DNA from: Tulasnella sp. 424 | Taxonomy: Eukaryota > Basidiomycota > Agaricomycetes > Cantharellales > Tulasnellaceae | Assembly (NCBI GenBank): GCA_019633425.1 | Contig: WSUB01000171.1 | Location: 1 to 64,000 of the forward strand | DNA: 64,000 bases | Direction of reading: 5' to 3' | Shown here: positions 10,418 to 21,143 of the stretch, in pieces | Layout of the letters: every line of letters starts with the position of its first letter | How positions within the stretch are numbered: position 1 is the stretch's first letter | Position numbers and translations under genes: made by a program | Notes under the pieces: generated by a model | What the model was told of the DNA's origin: nothing | What the model saw: the letters and a program-made list of their open reading frames with translations, nothing else | Database searches by the model: none

Positions 10418-13400
10418 ATGCCTCCGAGAGGCACTGATTGCGACTTGTACTATTGTGCGCATTGTGGGACGGACGTCGGGTGCACAACCCTCTGGCACCA
10501 TCAGCAAGAAGTTCTCCAATTACGACAAGCACTACAAGATGAAGCATTCAATGCTAGCGTTGATCCGCAGGCCGATTTTCATCATGACCAACCCTCCAAC
10601 TCCCCCGACAACATCTCAATCACCATGTCTGAGGCCACACTCTCATCTTTACATCTCAGCGAGATTGGTATCAACAAAAGTCACCCTTCTCCTCCCCCTC
10701 CTGTTCCGGCTTCTCTCCCACAACCTGATTTGCATCCCGCAGCTGTCAACGATACCCCCGGTTCCCCCCCTGATATCAACATGATGGATGTTGAAGTGCC
10801 GACTCTGACTGCCGAGGAGATCGACGAGGAGATTCTCAACATCCGTACCACTCATCGGCCACCCACCCTGGAGGAGATCTATCGGTACGCTCGTTACGGT
10901 GTTGCTGCAGACAGCGAGGAGGACGATGGTCGTGTCAACCCTGATGACGACCTACTTTCCCAACCATCCTCAAGATCATCTGCAAGTGATGACGAGTTTG
11001 ACATCCCTCCTGGTTTGGACTTAGATGATGAAGCGGAGATACTTGCTGCAAATGCATGTGAGTCCAAGATTGTTCTCGACCACGTTTAAATTTTGACTAA
11101 TCACCCTCCATTCATCAGGAAATGAGCACGGCATGCCTGAGGACTCGGAAGACTGTATGCTTTTCAAGATGTACAAGTTACAGATGGAGGTGAACCTTGG
11201 TCACAACGCCTACCAGAAATTTCGTTGCGCATTTCCGCACTTGAACCTCCCGTTGCTTCAAGTTTTGCGCCAAAAGATGGCCAACCTCACTGGTGTAGCA
11301 CCTATCACCTACCATTGCTGCTGCAACTCCTGCATATGTGAACGCCGAGAGCTGTCATCACTGTTCTGCTCCTTGCTTCAAACCTGACGGCAAACCCGCC
11401 AAGCTATTCCACTATCTGCCCATCCTGCCTCAGATCAAGGCTCTCTATGCGGGCGCTATCTCTGCAACCCAGATGCAATACCGGTCCAAACACCATGACA
11501 ACTGCCTGGAAGATGAGGAGGGTCAAGAATACATCTCCAACATCTATGACGGCAACCTATACAAAACACTCCGGGACTCGTTTGTCACTGTCAATGGCCA
11601 CACCTTCCCATACAAGTACTTCCAAGAACCTCAGGATGTGTACCTAACGGGAATGACCGACGGTTTCCAGCTCTTCAAAAAGGGAAAGCACACCGCTTGG
11701 CCGCTTCTCTTCATCAACAACAACCTCTCACCTGCCGAACGGTACAAAACCTGGAACGTCATCTGTGTTGGTCTCATCCCTGGACCACGGAAACCGAAGG
11801 AGCATGACAGCTTTATGTACGTCGTCGCTGAAGATCTTGCAAAAGCAGCGATTGGTACTCGCGCGTACAATGCAGTTGATCAATGCATGTTCATGCTACG
11901 GGTCTACAGTCCGCTCAAGTGCGGCGATATGCCAGCAGTGGCATCCGCCTACAGTGGCGGTAAGCACCCTGGTGCTGAACATCCTTGCCGTGTTTGTCCA
12001 ATAGAGGGGATCCGAATCATCGACAGCAGCAACCAGAGCTACTACCTCCCAATCACATGTCCTCCCGAATATCCTCCTCTCGCTTACACCCTCAAAACCC
12101 TTCCTAATCGTTCTCACACTCAGTACCTTGCGCAAGCTAAGGAGGTCGACCAGGCACGAACCCTCACAGAGCGCCGACAACTCGCCCAGCTCTATGGGAT
12201 CAACTACACCCCGATCACTAGTCGCATCCCTGGCATCACCTTTCCATGGTCATTCCCATTTGATTTCATGCACCTCCTCGAGAATATGTTCAAAAACTAT
12301 ATCAGTCTTTTTGCCGGCAACTTCAAGCGCCTGGGTGATGGGTCCGAACCCTTCAGCATTGCCCCTCATATCTGGGCAGAGATCGGCACAGCAACAGCCA
12401 AAGCGAATGCGACCATCCCATCCAGCTTGGGCGCAGCATTCCAAACATCGCTGAAGAACGTGCATACATGACTGCTGAAGGCCACCTTGTTTGGGGAACT
12501 ATGTACGCTCCGATTCTGCTTCGAGGCCGTTTCATGCACGATCGATACTATCTCCACTGGTGCAAGTTCAGATCTATTGTTGAGCGTTGTATCGGATTCA
12601 GCTCTAATGCTGCTGAGCGTCTTCAGCTCCGCCATGATATCCATGAGTGGTATACAGAGTATGAGCGGTATGTATTTTTCTTGCAATTATGGCGTTGCTA
12701 GATGTTCTGATTCAGAATGCTGATGTGATTGCCAAAATTAGGATATTCTACCAGTACAAGACCGAGCGGTTGCCGACTTGCGTCCAAACCGTTCATACCT
12801 GGCTCCACCTTGTCGATATCATGGAGCAATCTGGACTCCTCTGGTCCTATTGGTGCTGGGTCATGGAGCGTTTCTGTGGCAAACTCGTTCGTGCCGTGAG
12901 CTCGCGCAAGTACCCCTATTCTTCACTCAACCGCCGGATCCTCGAACTACAAACTTTGCACGCCATTCGTCATGCCTACAATCTTGGTGACCGCATACCT
13001 CCCTCCTCAACCATGTTCGTTTCTGAGCCGCCAGAGACCTATCACAATGCGGATCGGTATGATGAGCTTACACTCCTCCACCCTAAACGCACCCTTTCCT
13101 TCGCCCGTGACGATCTCAATGACCTTCGGCGACGGATCGCCATTCACCTTGCTACCGTTCACAGTGTTTCAGTTGCAGTCGCCATGACAGCCGTCCCTGC
13201 AACCATAGTCCAGTGGGGCCGAGCAAGGATTAAGGATGCTGATGTCGTCCACTCACATATTGGCTACCCTAGGCAAGAGGAGAACCAAAGGAATGCGACC
13301 TTCATACAATACAAGCAACAGGTGGACCGGAATGCTCGTTGGCGAAGGCGGGAGGTTGACATGGAGACTCGAACTTTCTTCGGCCGGCTGGATAGGATTA

Positions 13401-13654
13401 TTGTCTGCGAGGTTCTTCCTAATCAGGCAATGGGGATTCTGGAGCCGGAGCCATTGGTCTTGTTGGACGTGAAACTCTGCAATGCAGAACGAGATGCCTT
13501 TGGGTTCTACGAGTATTCGACATTCCGGTACTCAGAGATTAGTGATGGTACTTGCCTCCGGGCGCTGGTTGGAAGGATCTTGGATCATGATAAATGGGTT
13601 TTTGTGAGGAGACAAGGTGCAATGGAGAATGCCGAATTTGTCGATGAAGAATAG
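10418..13654 (+). pseudogene. Tnp2-type (Transposase_21, CACTA/EnSpm) transposase, decayed
   Basis: Cut-and-paste transposase of the EnSpm/CACTA superfamily. The N-terminus has a zinc-finger-like CAHCGTDVGC...HH. The core (11338-12471) matches the Transposase_21 pattern: YLTGMTDGFQLFKKGKHTAW, then NNNLSPAERYK, VGLIPGPRKPKEHD, and CGDMPAVASAYSGGKHPG with AEHPCRVCP. Then come GRFMHDRYYLHW and a C-terminal half ending at 13654. Introns: 11058-11118 and 12668-12741. Three lesions are visible. Joining exon 1 to exon 2 by the only good splice sites creates TGA. The frame slips near 11333-11338, inside a Cys-rich motif. It slips again near 12432, after which the expected IPNIAEERAYM continues in another frame. 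It therefore reads as an inactive copy. Confidence 0.8.
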
Positions 13655-13944
13655 AGCTTCCGATTCCTTCCCCTTTTCTCATATGCCGACTACCCATTTT
13701 GTTTACCCCTCTTCACATCCCTTTTTCTGTAATTCGGTCACTTGAGCTCGGGTATTTAAAATTTCGTGTATCTTCCCAGACCCTGATGAGTCTGAACTCC
13801 GGGTTTGCTGGACCCTTAGTTCTTCGAAATCGCCGAGCGTGTTCATAAGAGAAAACACAACCCTGGGTCTCTCTAGGGAGGCTGGTAGTCCGCGCGTTTA
13901 ATCCGTCCACCCATACCTTCCTCCGGCGCGGGGCCTTCACAGTG
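13655..13944. other. 3' region of the transposon, no gene seen
   Basis: Non-coding sequence between the transposase stop and the proposed terminal CACAGTG. Short self-complementary runs occur, for example around the two CCCTGGGT/ACCC stretches at 13860-13875, but no ORF is supported. Confidence 0.4.
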
Positions 13945-14728
13945 TGGCTGATGTCGAGTCAGAAGGGCCATGAATCAAACTACCTGCCCGACTAAAAAAT
14001 AGACTGGGAACTGGGAATTAAAAGAGACTCTCTCTCTACCCTGATCGCGCGATTATTGCCTCGAAGCTACTTTCTGTGGCTTGCAGGGTACTTTCCACGC
14101 TGGGCATCCGAAATAGAAGCGGCTGTTCCATTTCAACTGCCAATTCGACAACAGGACACTTTGGATGGGCTTGCAACAGTGGTTAAGCGAGTTGCAGAAT
14201 AGTCGACAAAAGCTGTTTATCCGTACTTCAATTGAAGTAGTTGGAAGCATCGCTTTGAAAAGGCCTCCGAAGAGGCTTATGCCACGAGAGCAACAAAGCC
14301 ACACAAACTTGAAGCGGTGTGGAGACCATCGCAAGCCTCCCTTGCACGGACCACGACCTTACCTCGCTCTAGACATGAATTGTTCCTGCCGCTCGCAGAG
14401 AAGAAGCCTCCCGGGTTCTTGGTACCGACGAGCAGTACTTAATGAGGCACGAACGGGCAGTCAAACCGATTCCGACATTTTCTCTCACGGACGGAATTTG
14501 ATCAAGAAAGGCGTGAGGAGACATGTGGACTGACGCATGTTTGGCGCAGACGACTGCGGAGGTGAGGCTTGTCTACGCCCTGTGTACGTGTATTTATTAT
14601 AAAAGCTTGCGCGGCACGGAGGTCAACCGTCAGACCCTCAAAACCAATCCTTCCCACTTGACTCTCTTACCACTCCAAAATTTCTAATCCTTCCGCATCT
14701 TCACCTCAAACAAATTTCAGATCGAATG
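13945..14728. repeat. Duplicated 5' spacer of kinase-TPR unit A
   Basis: About 780 bp recur with indels at 21829-22699 and 31827-32676. Shared landmarks are TGGCTGATGTCGAGTC, the GATTATTGCCTCGAAG segment, and the promoter-proximal stretch ending CTCAAACAAATTTCAGAT before the start codon. It presumably contains the promoter of each kinase-TPR gene. The last 150 bp are C/T-rich and most conserved. No independent gene is seen. Confidence 0.75.
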
Positions 14729-15277
14729 ATGGTGGTCTCAGACTCGACGGCGCCCAAACGCGCGGAAGACGCGGGGTTAGAAAAAGCTGTAGGTGTATTT
14801 CACGACTCGAGAGAACAATTACTAATATAGGATCTTCAAGCGAGATATCCTTAGCGGAATGTCCTCTCGCCAAATCGATCCCACCAGAATCGAAATGAAA
14901 GAAGCCCAAATGGGCACAAGAGGCGGTCAAGGCGTTGTTGTCGTTGGAACACTCAGTCCCTCCGAGGCGATGGACAACAGATCGCCTAAACTGAAAGTGG
15001 CCGTGAAGAAGTTGGAGTGGAAGCGGAATGATGTAGAAGAGTCCGCAAAGTTTTTCAAGGTATCGTTGTCGGCTGTGTCAACGGTTTTCATCGTTCACTA
15101 ACCGCTTTTTCATAGTCTTTCGTCACCGAGCTCAGTCTGATGGAGTCACTCTCTCACCCTAACATTATTATCCTCGTCGGCTTTGTCGAAGACATGGAGA
15201 AAGGACACGCTTGGATGATTTTACCTTGGGAAAGAAATGGCAATGTTCGGGAATTCTTGCAGTCAGGGGAGTGGGAT

Positions 15278-15644
15278 GCTCGCTCTGTCCGCGGGTTCTG
15301 CTTCCAGGGAGTGTAAATAAAATCGTACAGGCTAGGAATGATAGAATATAAGGGGAAGGGTATACTATGCGTATGGACTGTATCTTGGTCCCACATGTAT
15401 CCCGTTTCTGCCCAAGTTGGGTAAGTCAGGTCACCAGAAAATGGCAACCGACTGATGCTTGGGGATGCCCGAAGACCAAAGGCACCCCCAAGCGGTCGGA
15501 GAAAGCGGGATGGTGGTGGGACAAAAGAGTCGCTATGCGCGGCTGGACAAGGGGGATGGTGGTGAAAGGTGACCGTCTTGGTCATCCCACGCATCCCCGT
15601 TATGTCTGCGAGCCAGGGGACTCACTCTGCCGTGAGTCCCCATA
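15278..15644. mobile_element. 367-bp insertion in kinase A, ending in a perfect hairpin
   Basis: Copies B and C read continuously through this point, so the empty site is known. The insert ends with GGGGACTCAC-TCTGCC-GTGAGTCCCC (15616-15641), a perfect 10-bp stem with a 6-nt loop, three bases from the right border. The left border starts GCTCGCTCTGTCCG, similar to CTCACTCTGCCGTG inside the hairpin. No coding sequence is evident. A terminal hairpin recalls Helitron 3' ends, but the usual CTRR end is not seen, so the class is open (short non-autonomous element, or filler DNA). No clear target-site duplication longer than 2-3 bp is visible. Confidence 0.55.
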
Positions 15645-16860
15645 ATTCCAGAACGTATCTCTCTCGTAAGTACGATCTACGATGCTAGGAGATAGTTTAA
15701 GCACTGACGTTCTAGTATATGTAGATCCAAGATACAGCAAAGGGACTGGAGTACTTGCATAGTCGACAACCCCCCATCTGTCATGGTGACCTCAAATCTG
15801 TGAGGCCTTCGAGTCCGTTCCTCGGAAACTTCAACCTAATCCAGCCGTCATTCAGTTCAACATCCTTGTCAACTCCTCATACCATGCGGTTATCACCGAC
15901 TTCGGGTCGGCTCGTGTTCGACGAAGCCTCCCAGCAGAGAAAAATGACAATGGGTCGGCTGGCGCTCTGGTCTGTGAGGACGCAGCCGAAGGGTCGATCT
16001 CCCCAAAGATCCAGTTCGACGCTTCCACTATGGAGCTCACCTTGACCGGGCCAAAGTTCAGTACAAGGTGGACAGCTCCCGAGGTGTTGAATAACGGTAC
16101 GCAGGATTTACCCAGCGACATGTGGGCTTTGGGGTGGGTTTCCTGGGAGGTGAGTCGGGCGCAGTTCAGTTTCTAGCCATCTTCCGCTAACTTACAACGG
16201 TGGCGACATGCCAGGTTGTAACTGGAAAGATTCCCTTTGACGACCTCAATATCGAGTCGGTTATTATAGTACATGCCTTTAAGGGGAAATTGCCCGAGAT
16301 TCGGAAGGACACCGACCTGTCCCTTGTTCTCATGCTCTGCAGCCTGATGACGGATTGTTGGCTCTCAGATTCTGCGAAAAGGATTCAAGCGTCCAATTTT
16401 CAGCGAAGGGTTGGCGTCATGGTGAGTCTTTTGGTACCGAGTGGGGTAATCGATTCTAAAATTATTTTTTTCAAGCCTTCCGTGACTCCTTCGGGCTATT
16501 CCGGCGGTGGTCAGAAAGTTCGGTCTGCTCACCTGCTTCTCGAGCTCGGCAGAACATACAACCTTCAGCAGGATCGAGCAATGGCAGAGTTCCATTTCCG
16601 GTCATCCCTTGATGTTGCGAAGCGAACAAAAGACAGTTTGGCGATGGCGAACGCCTTGGATTGCCTTGGGAATCTTCATCGCACTCAATCGAGACATTCG
16701 GAGGCGGAGAAGGCTTTCACGGAAGCGCACGGCATCCACTCTCGCATCGGGAATGGCATGGGTGCCGCAGACGCGTTGGTCGGCCTGGGGGATATTTATC
16801 TCCACCAGTCGAGGAATCAGGAGGCGGAGAAGGCTTTCACGGAAGCACACGAGATAGACT

Positions 16861-17220
16861 CTCGCATCGGGAATCACATCGGTGTCGCAAACGCGTTGGG
16901 CGGCTTGGGAGAAATCTATCGCCACCAGTCGAGGAATCACGAGGCGGGGAAGGCTTTCACGGAAGCGCACGACATCCACTCTCGCATCGGGAATCACATC
17001 GGTGTCGCAAACGCGTTGGGCGGCTTGGGAGAAATCTATCGCCACCAGTCGAGGAATCACGAGGCGGGGAAGGCTTTCACGGAAGCGCACGACATCCACT
17101 CTCGCATCGGGAATCACATCGGTGTCGCAAACGCGTTGGGCGGCTTGGGAGAAATCTATCGCCACCAGTCGAGGAATCACGAGGCGGGGAAGGCTTTCAC
17201 GGAAGCGCGCGACATCCACT
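16861..17220 (+). repeat. Three nearly identical tandem 120-bp TPR units in copy A
   Basis: Units 16861-16980, 16981-17100 and 17101-17220 are identical apart from one base (cac/cgc near the end of the third). Each encodes one 40-residue repeat with GGLGEIYRHQSRNHEAGKAF. Neighbouring repeats differ at several positions, so these three reflect a recent local amplification. The repeat also produces long open frames on the opposite strand, which are not genes. Confidence 0.9.
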
Positions 17221-18746
17221 CTCGCATCGGGAATGACCTAGGTGCCGCAAACGCGTTGGTCAGCCTAGGGAATATTTATCTCAACCAGTGGAGGAATCAG
17301 GAGGCGGAGAAGGCTTTCACGGAAGCGCGCGACATCCACTCTCGCATCGGGAATGACATGGGTGCCGCAAACGCGTTGGACGGTCTGGGGAATATTTATG
17401 GCAAACAGTCGAGGAATCAGGAGGCGGAGAAGGCTTTCACGGAAGCGCACGACATCCACTCTCGCATCAGGAATCACAGCGGTGCCGCAAACACGTTGGT
17501 CGGCTTGGGAGAAATCTATCGCGCTCAGTCGAGGAATCAGGAGGCGGAGAAGGCTTTCACGGAAGCGCACGACATCCACTCTCGCATCGGGGGTCACATC
17601 GGTGCCGCAGACGCGTTGGACGGCCTGGGGCATATTTATCGCCTCCAGTCGAGAAATCAGGAGGCAGAGAAGGCTTTCACGGACGCACACGACATACAAT
17701 CTCGCAACGGGAATGACATGGGTGCCGCAAACGCGTTGAACGGCTTGGGAGAAATCTATCGCCACCAGTCGAGGAATCAGGAGGCAGAGACAGCTTTCAT
17801 AGAAGCGCACGAGATTCACTCCCGCATCGGCAGCCACAACGGCACTGCAAGCGCGTTAATAGGGTTAGGCAATACCTATCTCGCTCAGTCGAGGACTAGC
17901 GAGGCTGAAAAGGCTTTCAACCACGCCCGCAACATCTACTCTCGCGTCGGAAACATCCAGGGGACCGGCAACGTGTTACGCAGCCTCGCAATGCTTTATA
18001 GTCATCAGTGCAAATACGACGATGCGGAGGCGTCCTACCGCCTGGCGATCGCTTCTTATGAGGATACAGAGGACGGTGCCAGCAAAGCCCAGACACTCCT
18101 AGCCCTCGGGGACGATCATCATACCCGGCGCAGATATCACGAGGCGGAGGAGGCTGCCACCGAAGCCCTTGCTATTTGGATCAGCGTTTGCGACGAAAAT
18201 CGTCAAGCGCTTGCTTTGTTACTTTTGTCGCAGGTCTTCCAATCTCAATCAAGGGTCGACGAAGAAAAGAATGTGCTCATTCAAGCCGAAGCCATATTTG
18301 CGCGAATCAATGATCAGACAGCTCATGCAGCTACATTGGATCGGCTCGGCGATATCCACGTCGTGCAGGGCACGTACGACGAAGCCGAGGATTATTATCG
18401 CCTTGCTCAAGCTGTCTTCTCAAGCATGGACGACGTTCGCGGTGAAGCCACAGAGTTGCTCAGTCTTGGGAGGATGTACGTCCTCCAGGGTCGACATGAC
18501 GGAGCGGAGGAATGCTTCGCCGACGCGCGGGTAGCATATGCTGGGATTGCCAACGTGGAGGGTGAAGCCGAGGCGTTGGATGGACTGATGGGGGTACACT
18601 ATCTGCAAGGCAACTTTGTCGATGCGACGGCTGCTTGTGTGGACGCTCGCGAACTGTACGCGCAAATGGGGCTACCGATGAGTGAAATGTGTAAAACGAT
18701 TTGGAAACTCGTCGCAGATCTGGATATCCCAGTCGGATCGATGTGA

Positions 18747-19852
18747 GCCGGTCTTTTCCAATCCCAGAGGCCCAGCGCTTTGTGATGAAGTAGGTATTTA
18801 TGGGTCCGTAGGCTGAACCGCTCTTTAAATGGCTAATGACTCTCGTTTCTCAGACGACCCCCGGATTCTCCATACGTTCTGTCGATGTATTCCCGGCTTC
18901 TGCTCGCAAACATCTTTTTCGATTATGTCCCATGTCGCTCATTGTATTCCAAACACCTCCCCTCTTATGTTGCCGTTTATGTCCTGTAGATCCATCGTTT
19001 TCGCAGCACGCTTAGCCCCGTCTTTTCTTTGCCAAATGACACTTCTTCTTTTCATCCTTCGTCCAAGGGTCCTAGCCGGGCGACGTCCAACACTCTCAAG
19101 TAAGCCTGGTGCGAGCCAGCTGAGAGGATAGTCTCCGCACACGGCCCGGCACAACCCGAATCCCCACAGCATACCCCCCCAAAGTCAAGTTTATCGTGGA
19201 CAAGCAAAGTTTGATGCCAGAGAAAAGTCTATCATTATCTGATGACACCAAAATCAAGAAGAAACACAGGCATACTGTATACATCGATCCACCACGACGA
19301 ATAATTGCAGCCGAGGTCGAGGTTGAATATCCAAATTACATAACTCTATATCTCAGTGTACATCAAAGTCTTCTATGATATCTCCCCCTCCCCTTCTCTC
19401 CCTTAAAACGCGACAGTCGATGAAGGTAAAGTCTCCGGATTTGCACCATGATTTGTTGAATATTGACGCCGGGCGTGACCAATTTGCTTTATTTATTCAG
19501 TGACGTTCTGAAGATTCTCCAGTTTGTTCAAGGATATGGAAGGGTCCGAACCAAATTCGGATTACCTCGTTGGGAAGGACCCTTTTATGCACTCAACCCC
19601 CGGTCCCCTGTCCCTGGTCTATCGCTATGATCCCAAACCCTTACAGCCAGTCACGCTGTCATAAAACGTCCGGAGAATGGAGCTGTCCCGAAAAGTGTTC
19701 CATGTAGGATGCCATCGAGGGGTTGAACAGCAAGCTCAGTTACGATTATGCCCTGCATCTGACCGTACCAACACCCCACCAGCGGAAACAAAGCAGTTTG
19801 AACCACAGTCATTCGAAAACAACACACTCCATAGCCATGACATGTTTTAGCT
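18747..19852. repeat. Duplicated 3' spacer after kinase A, then unique sequence
   Basis: 18750-19430 matches the regions after copies B (26030-26530 and 29020-29110) and C (36123-36930), including ACAACCCGAATCCCCACAGC and CTCTATATCTCAGTGTACAT. The match stops at about 19438 (AAAGTCTCCGG), just before the point where B and C continue into the metallopeptidase fragment. 19440-19852 is not repeated in the window and holds no supported gene. Confidence 0.65.
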
Positions 19853-21143
19853 TTATTCCCTCAATATAGGATGGTCACGGCCAACATTTTGTGTACAGGG
19901 ACTCGAAGGTGGGTGGTGCCGTCCAAATGAAAATATGTGACAGGCGTTACGTGCGGAGTGAGGAGAGGAAAAAAGGTCCGATTTCTTCGGGCAACGCCTG
20001 TATACCATAGACTGGGGCCGGGAATTAAAAAAAGACTCTCTACCCCGGTTGCGCAGGTCGGCTTTGAGGAAATCGTGAAGTTCCGGGGATAATTCAAGGC
20101 TGTGGGACCGCCGCCGACAACGACTAAAAGGCACACACGATGTTAGTCTGAGGATGTCAGTCTCAAGGCTCTTATGGTGCCCAGCTTACTCGAGTGCATT
20201 AGGCGATTGTCTTCCTCCTCGTTCTGGTCGGGGAACGAGGCGGCCTCTGTACAGTGCACGACGCGTTCGCGAAGTTTCTCAGCATTAGGCAATACCTTCA
20301 AGAAGCACGACTGTTGGAAACAACTAATTGCCACAGGCGATGAGGCAGGACGTCACGATCAGCAAAACCAACGATATCCTGGGCTCGCTGCTCTCACCTT
20401 TTGTGACGCCGGGAATGCCAAGCTTCTAGGTCTCCGCGCTGATAGCGTTGACCAGGATATCGCAAGGAAAAAATCATGGTCTTCACGCCTCCCTTGATCT
20501 ATGACAAGTCGGAGATTGTGCTTTACTTGTTGTTCGGGTTGACTTTGCGAGCCTCGGCTTCATAGATTGAGACTCGGGGTGCTTTGTGTCGGACGCATAG
20601 CGGGTAGATTGGATGATCGAGACAGGCCTCGAGAATTCCAGCTGCGATTGAGGGAAGCGGAGGCGTGAAGAGAAAGTAGTTGCGCGGGCTGACGAGGGCG
20701 CATGTGTGCGCAATGGGTGCTGGAGAGAGATTTGCAGAATTGCAGTCTGGACTGGGTGGATATACGATCTGGAGACTCACGACGTTATAATCCTCGGTGT
20801 ACACGTTGTGCAACATGGTCGTCGCAGCCCATCCACTCCCGAGAAGGGCGGCGGTCTTCTTGTCCTTATCAAAGGGATTTCGACATGGCGGTGGGTGAGT
20901 CCCCTGAGTCGCAGTGTACATAAAAGTTGCGGTCGTGCCAAGCACGGTGACCAAGGTGACCCAACCGAACGTCGTCAGTGCTCGACGCCATCGTGATAGT
21001 GTTGAGATGGCGTCCTCAGTTCTACAGCGCGAGCCGTCCGAGACGTCGTGAATGGCGTTGAGGAAGTGGATGATCCAACTGGCAGGGTTCGAGCCAGCGG
21101 CTTGCGAGCGACGGTATTGAGAGTCCTCCTTGCGGCTGTTCAA
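19853..21143 (-). pseudogene. Truncated alternative (external-type) NADH:ubiquinone oxidoreductase, copy B
   Basis: The intact enzyme is a single-subunit, non-proton-pumping, FAD-containing NADH dehydrogenase of the mitochondrial inner membrane. N-terminal features, high coordinates first: a hydrophobic stretch in FGWVTLVTVLGTTATFMY, the FAD-binding KKTAALLGSGWAATTMLHN, SPRNYFLFTPPLPSIAAG and KAPRVSIYEAEARKV. Lower down come KLGIPGV, FLKVLPNAEKLRERVVHC, FPDQNEEEDNRLMH and the NADH-binding VVVGGGPT. Frame breaks separate these blocks. The sequence stops shortly after the GGGPT motif, where it joins DNA resembling the kinase 5' spacer, so the C-terminal half is missing. A second copy is at 30274-31389. 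Confidence 0.75.

Larger units (their letters stand above)
10418..13944 (+). mobile_element. CACTA/EnSpm-like DNA transposon, right end at about 13944
   Basis: The Tnp2 gene defines the element. Its right end is placed at 13944 because the sequence there ends CACAGTG (CACTGTG read inward) and because homology to two other copies of the duplicated unit (at about 21829 and 31827) starts at the very next base. The element therefore abuts or inserted into that unit. The left terminal repeat was not found, so the start given is only the transposase ATG; the element could include the hypothetical gene at 8591. Confidence 0.45.
14729..18746 (+). pseudogene. TKL-type protein kinase with TPR repeats, copy A (disrupted)
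   Basis: Exons by comparison with intact copy C: 14729-14788, 14831-15059, 15116-15277 plus 15645-15665, 15725-15799, 15856-16149, 16215-18746. Kinase motifs remain: VAVKKLEW (ATP lysine), HGDLKS (catalytic loop), ITDFGSARV, APEVLNN. About 18 TPR-like 40-residue repeats follow (16500-18700). Three lesions are visible. A 367-bp insertion (15278-15644) splits the third exon and brings stops. The first intron's acceptor differs by one base from copy C, shifting the frame. A TGA at 18744-18746 replaces a TTA codon, removing the last 16 residues seen in B and C. A later start at 14859 would avoid the second problem but not the first. The long repeat region itself is uninterrupted from 16200 onward. 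Confidence 0.85.

Noticed and set aside
10418..13654. Classification of the transposase as KDZ (Kyakuja-Dileera-Zisupton)
   Set aside because: Cys-cluster KDZ hallmarks are absent, whereas the W-P-L...NLSPAERYK, GLIPGPRKP and HPCRVCP blocks match the Transposase_21 (Tnp2) pattern.
15278..15644. Calling the 367-bp insertion a Helitron
   Set aside because: The terminal hairpin fits, but the CTRR end, 5' TC start and clean AT target are not seen.
16602..17837. Long open frames on the minus strand and in the third plus frame across the TPR region of copy A (similar ones in B and C)
   Set aside because: They arise from the 120-bp periodicity and GC-rich codons of the repeats. They have no start context, splice sites or domain match and mirror the sense repeats exactly.
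21085..21100. tRNA B-box-like GGTTCGAGCC, and GTTCGATTC on the minus strand near 21850
   Set aside because: No matching acceptor stem, anticodon arm or A box can be folded around either. The first lies within the NADH dehydrogenase remnant and the second within the repeated spacer.
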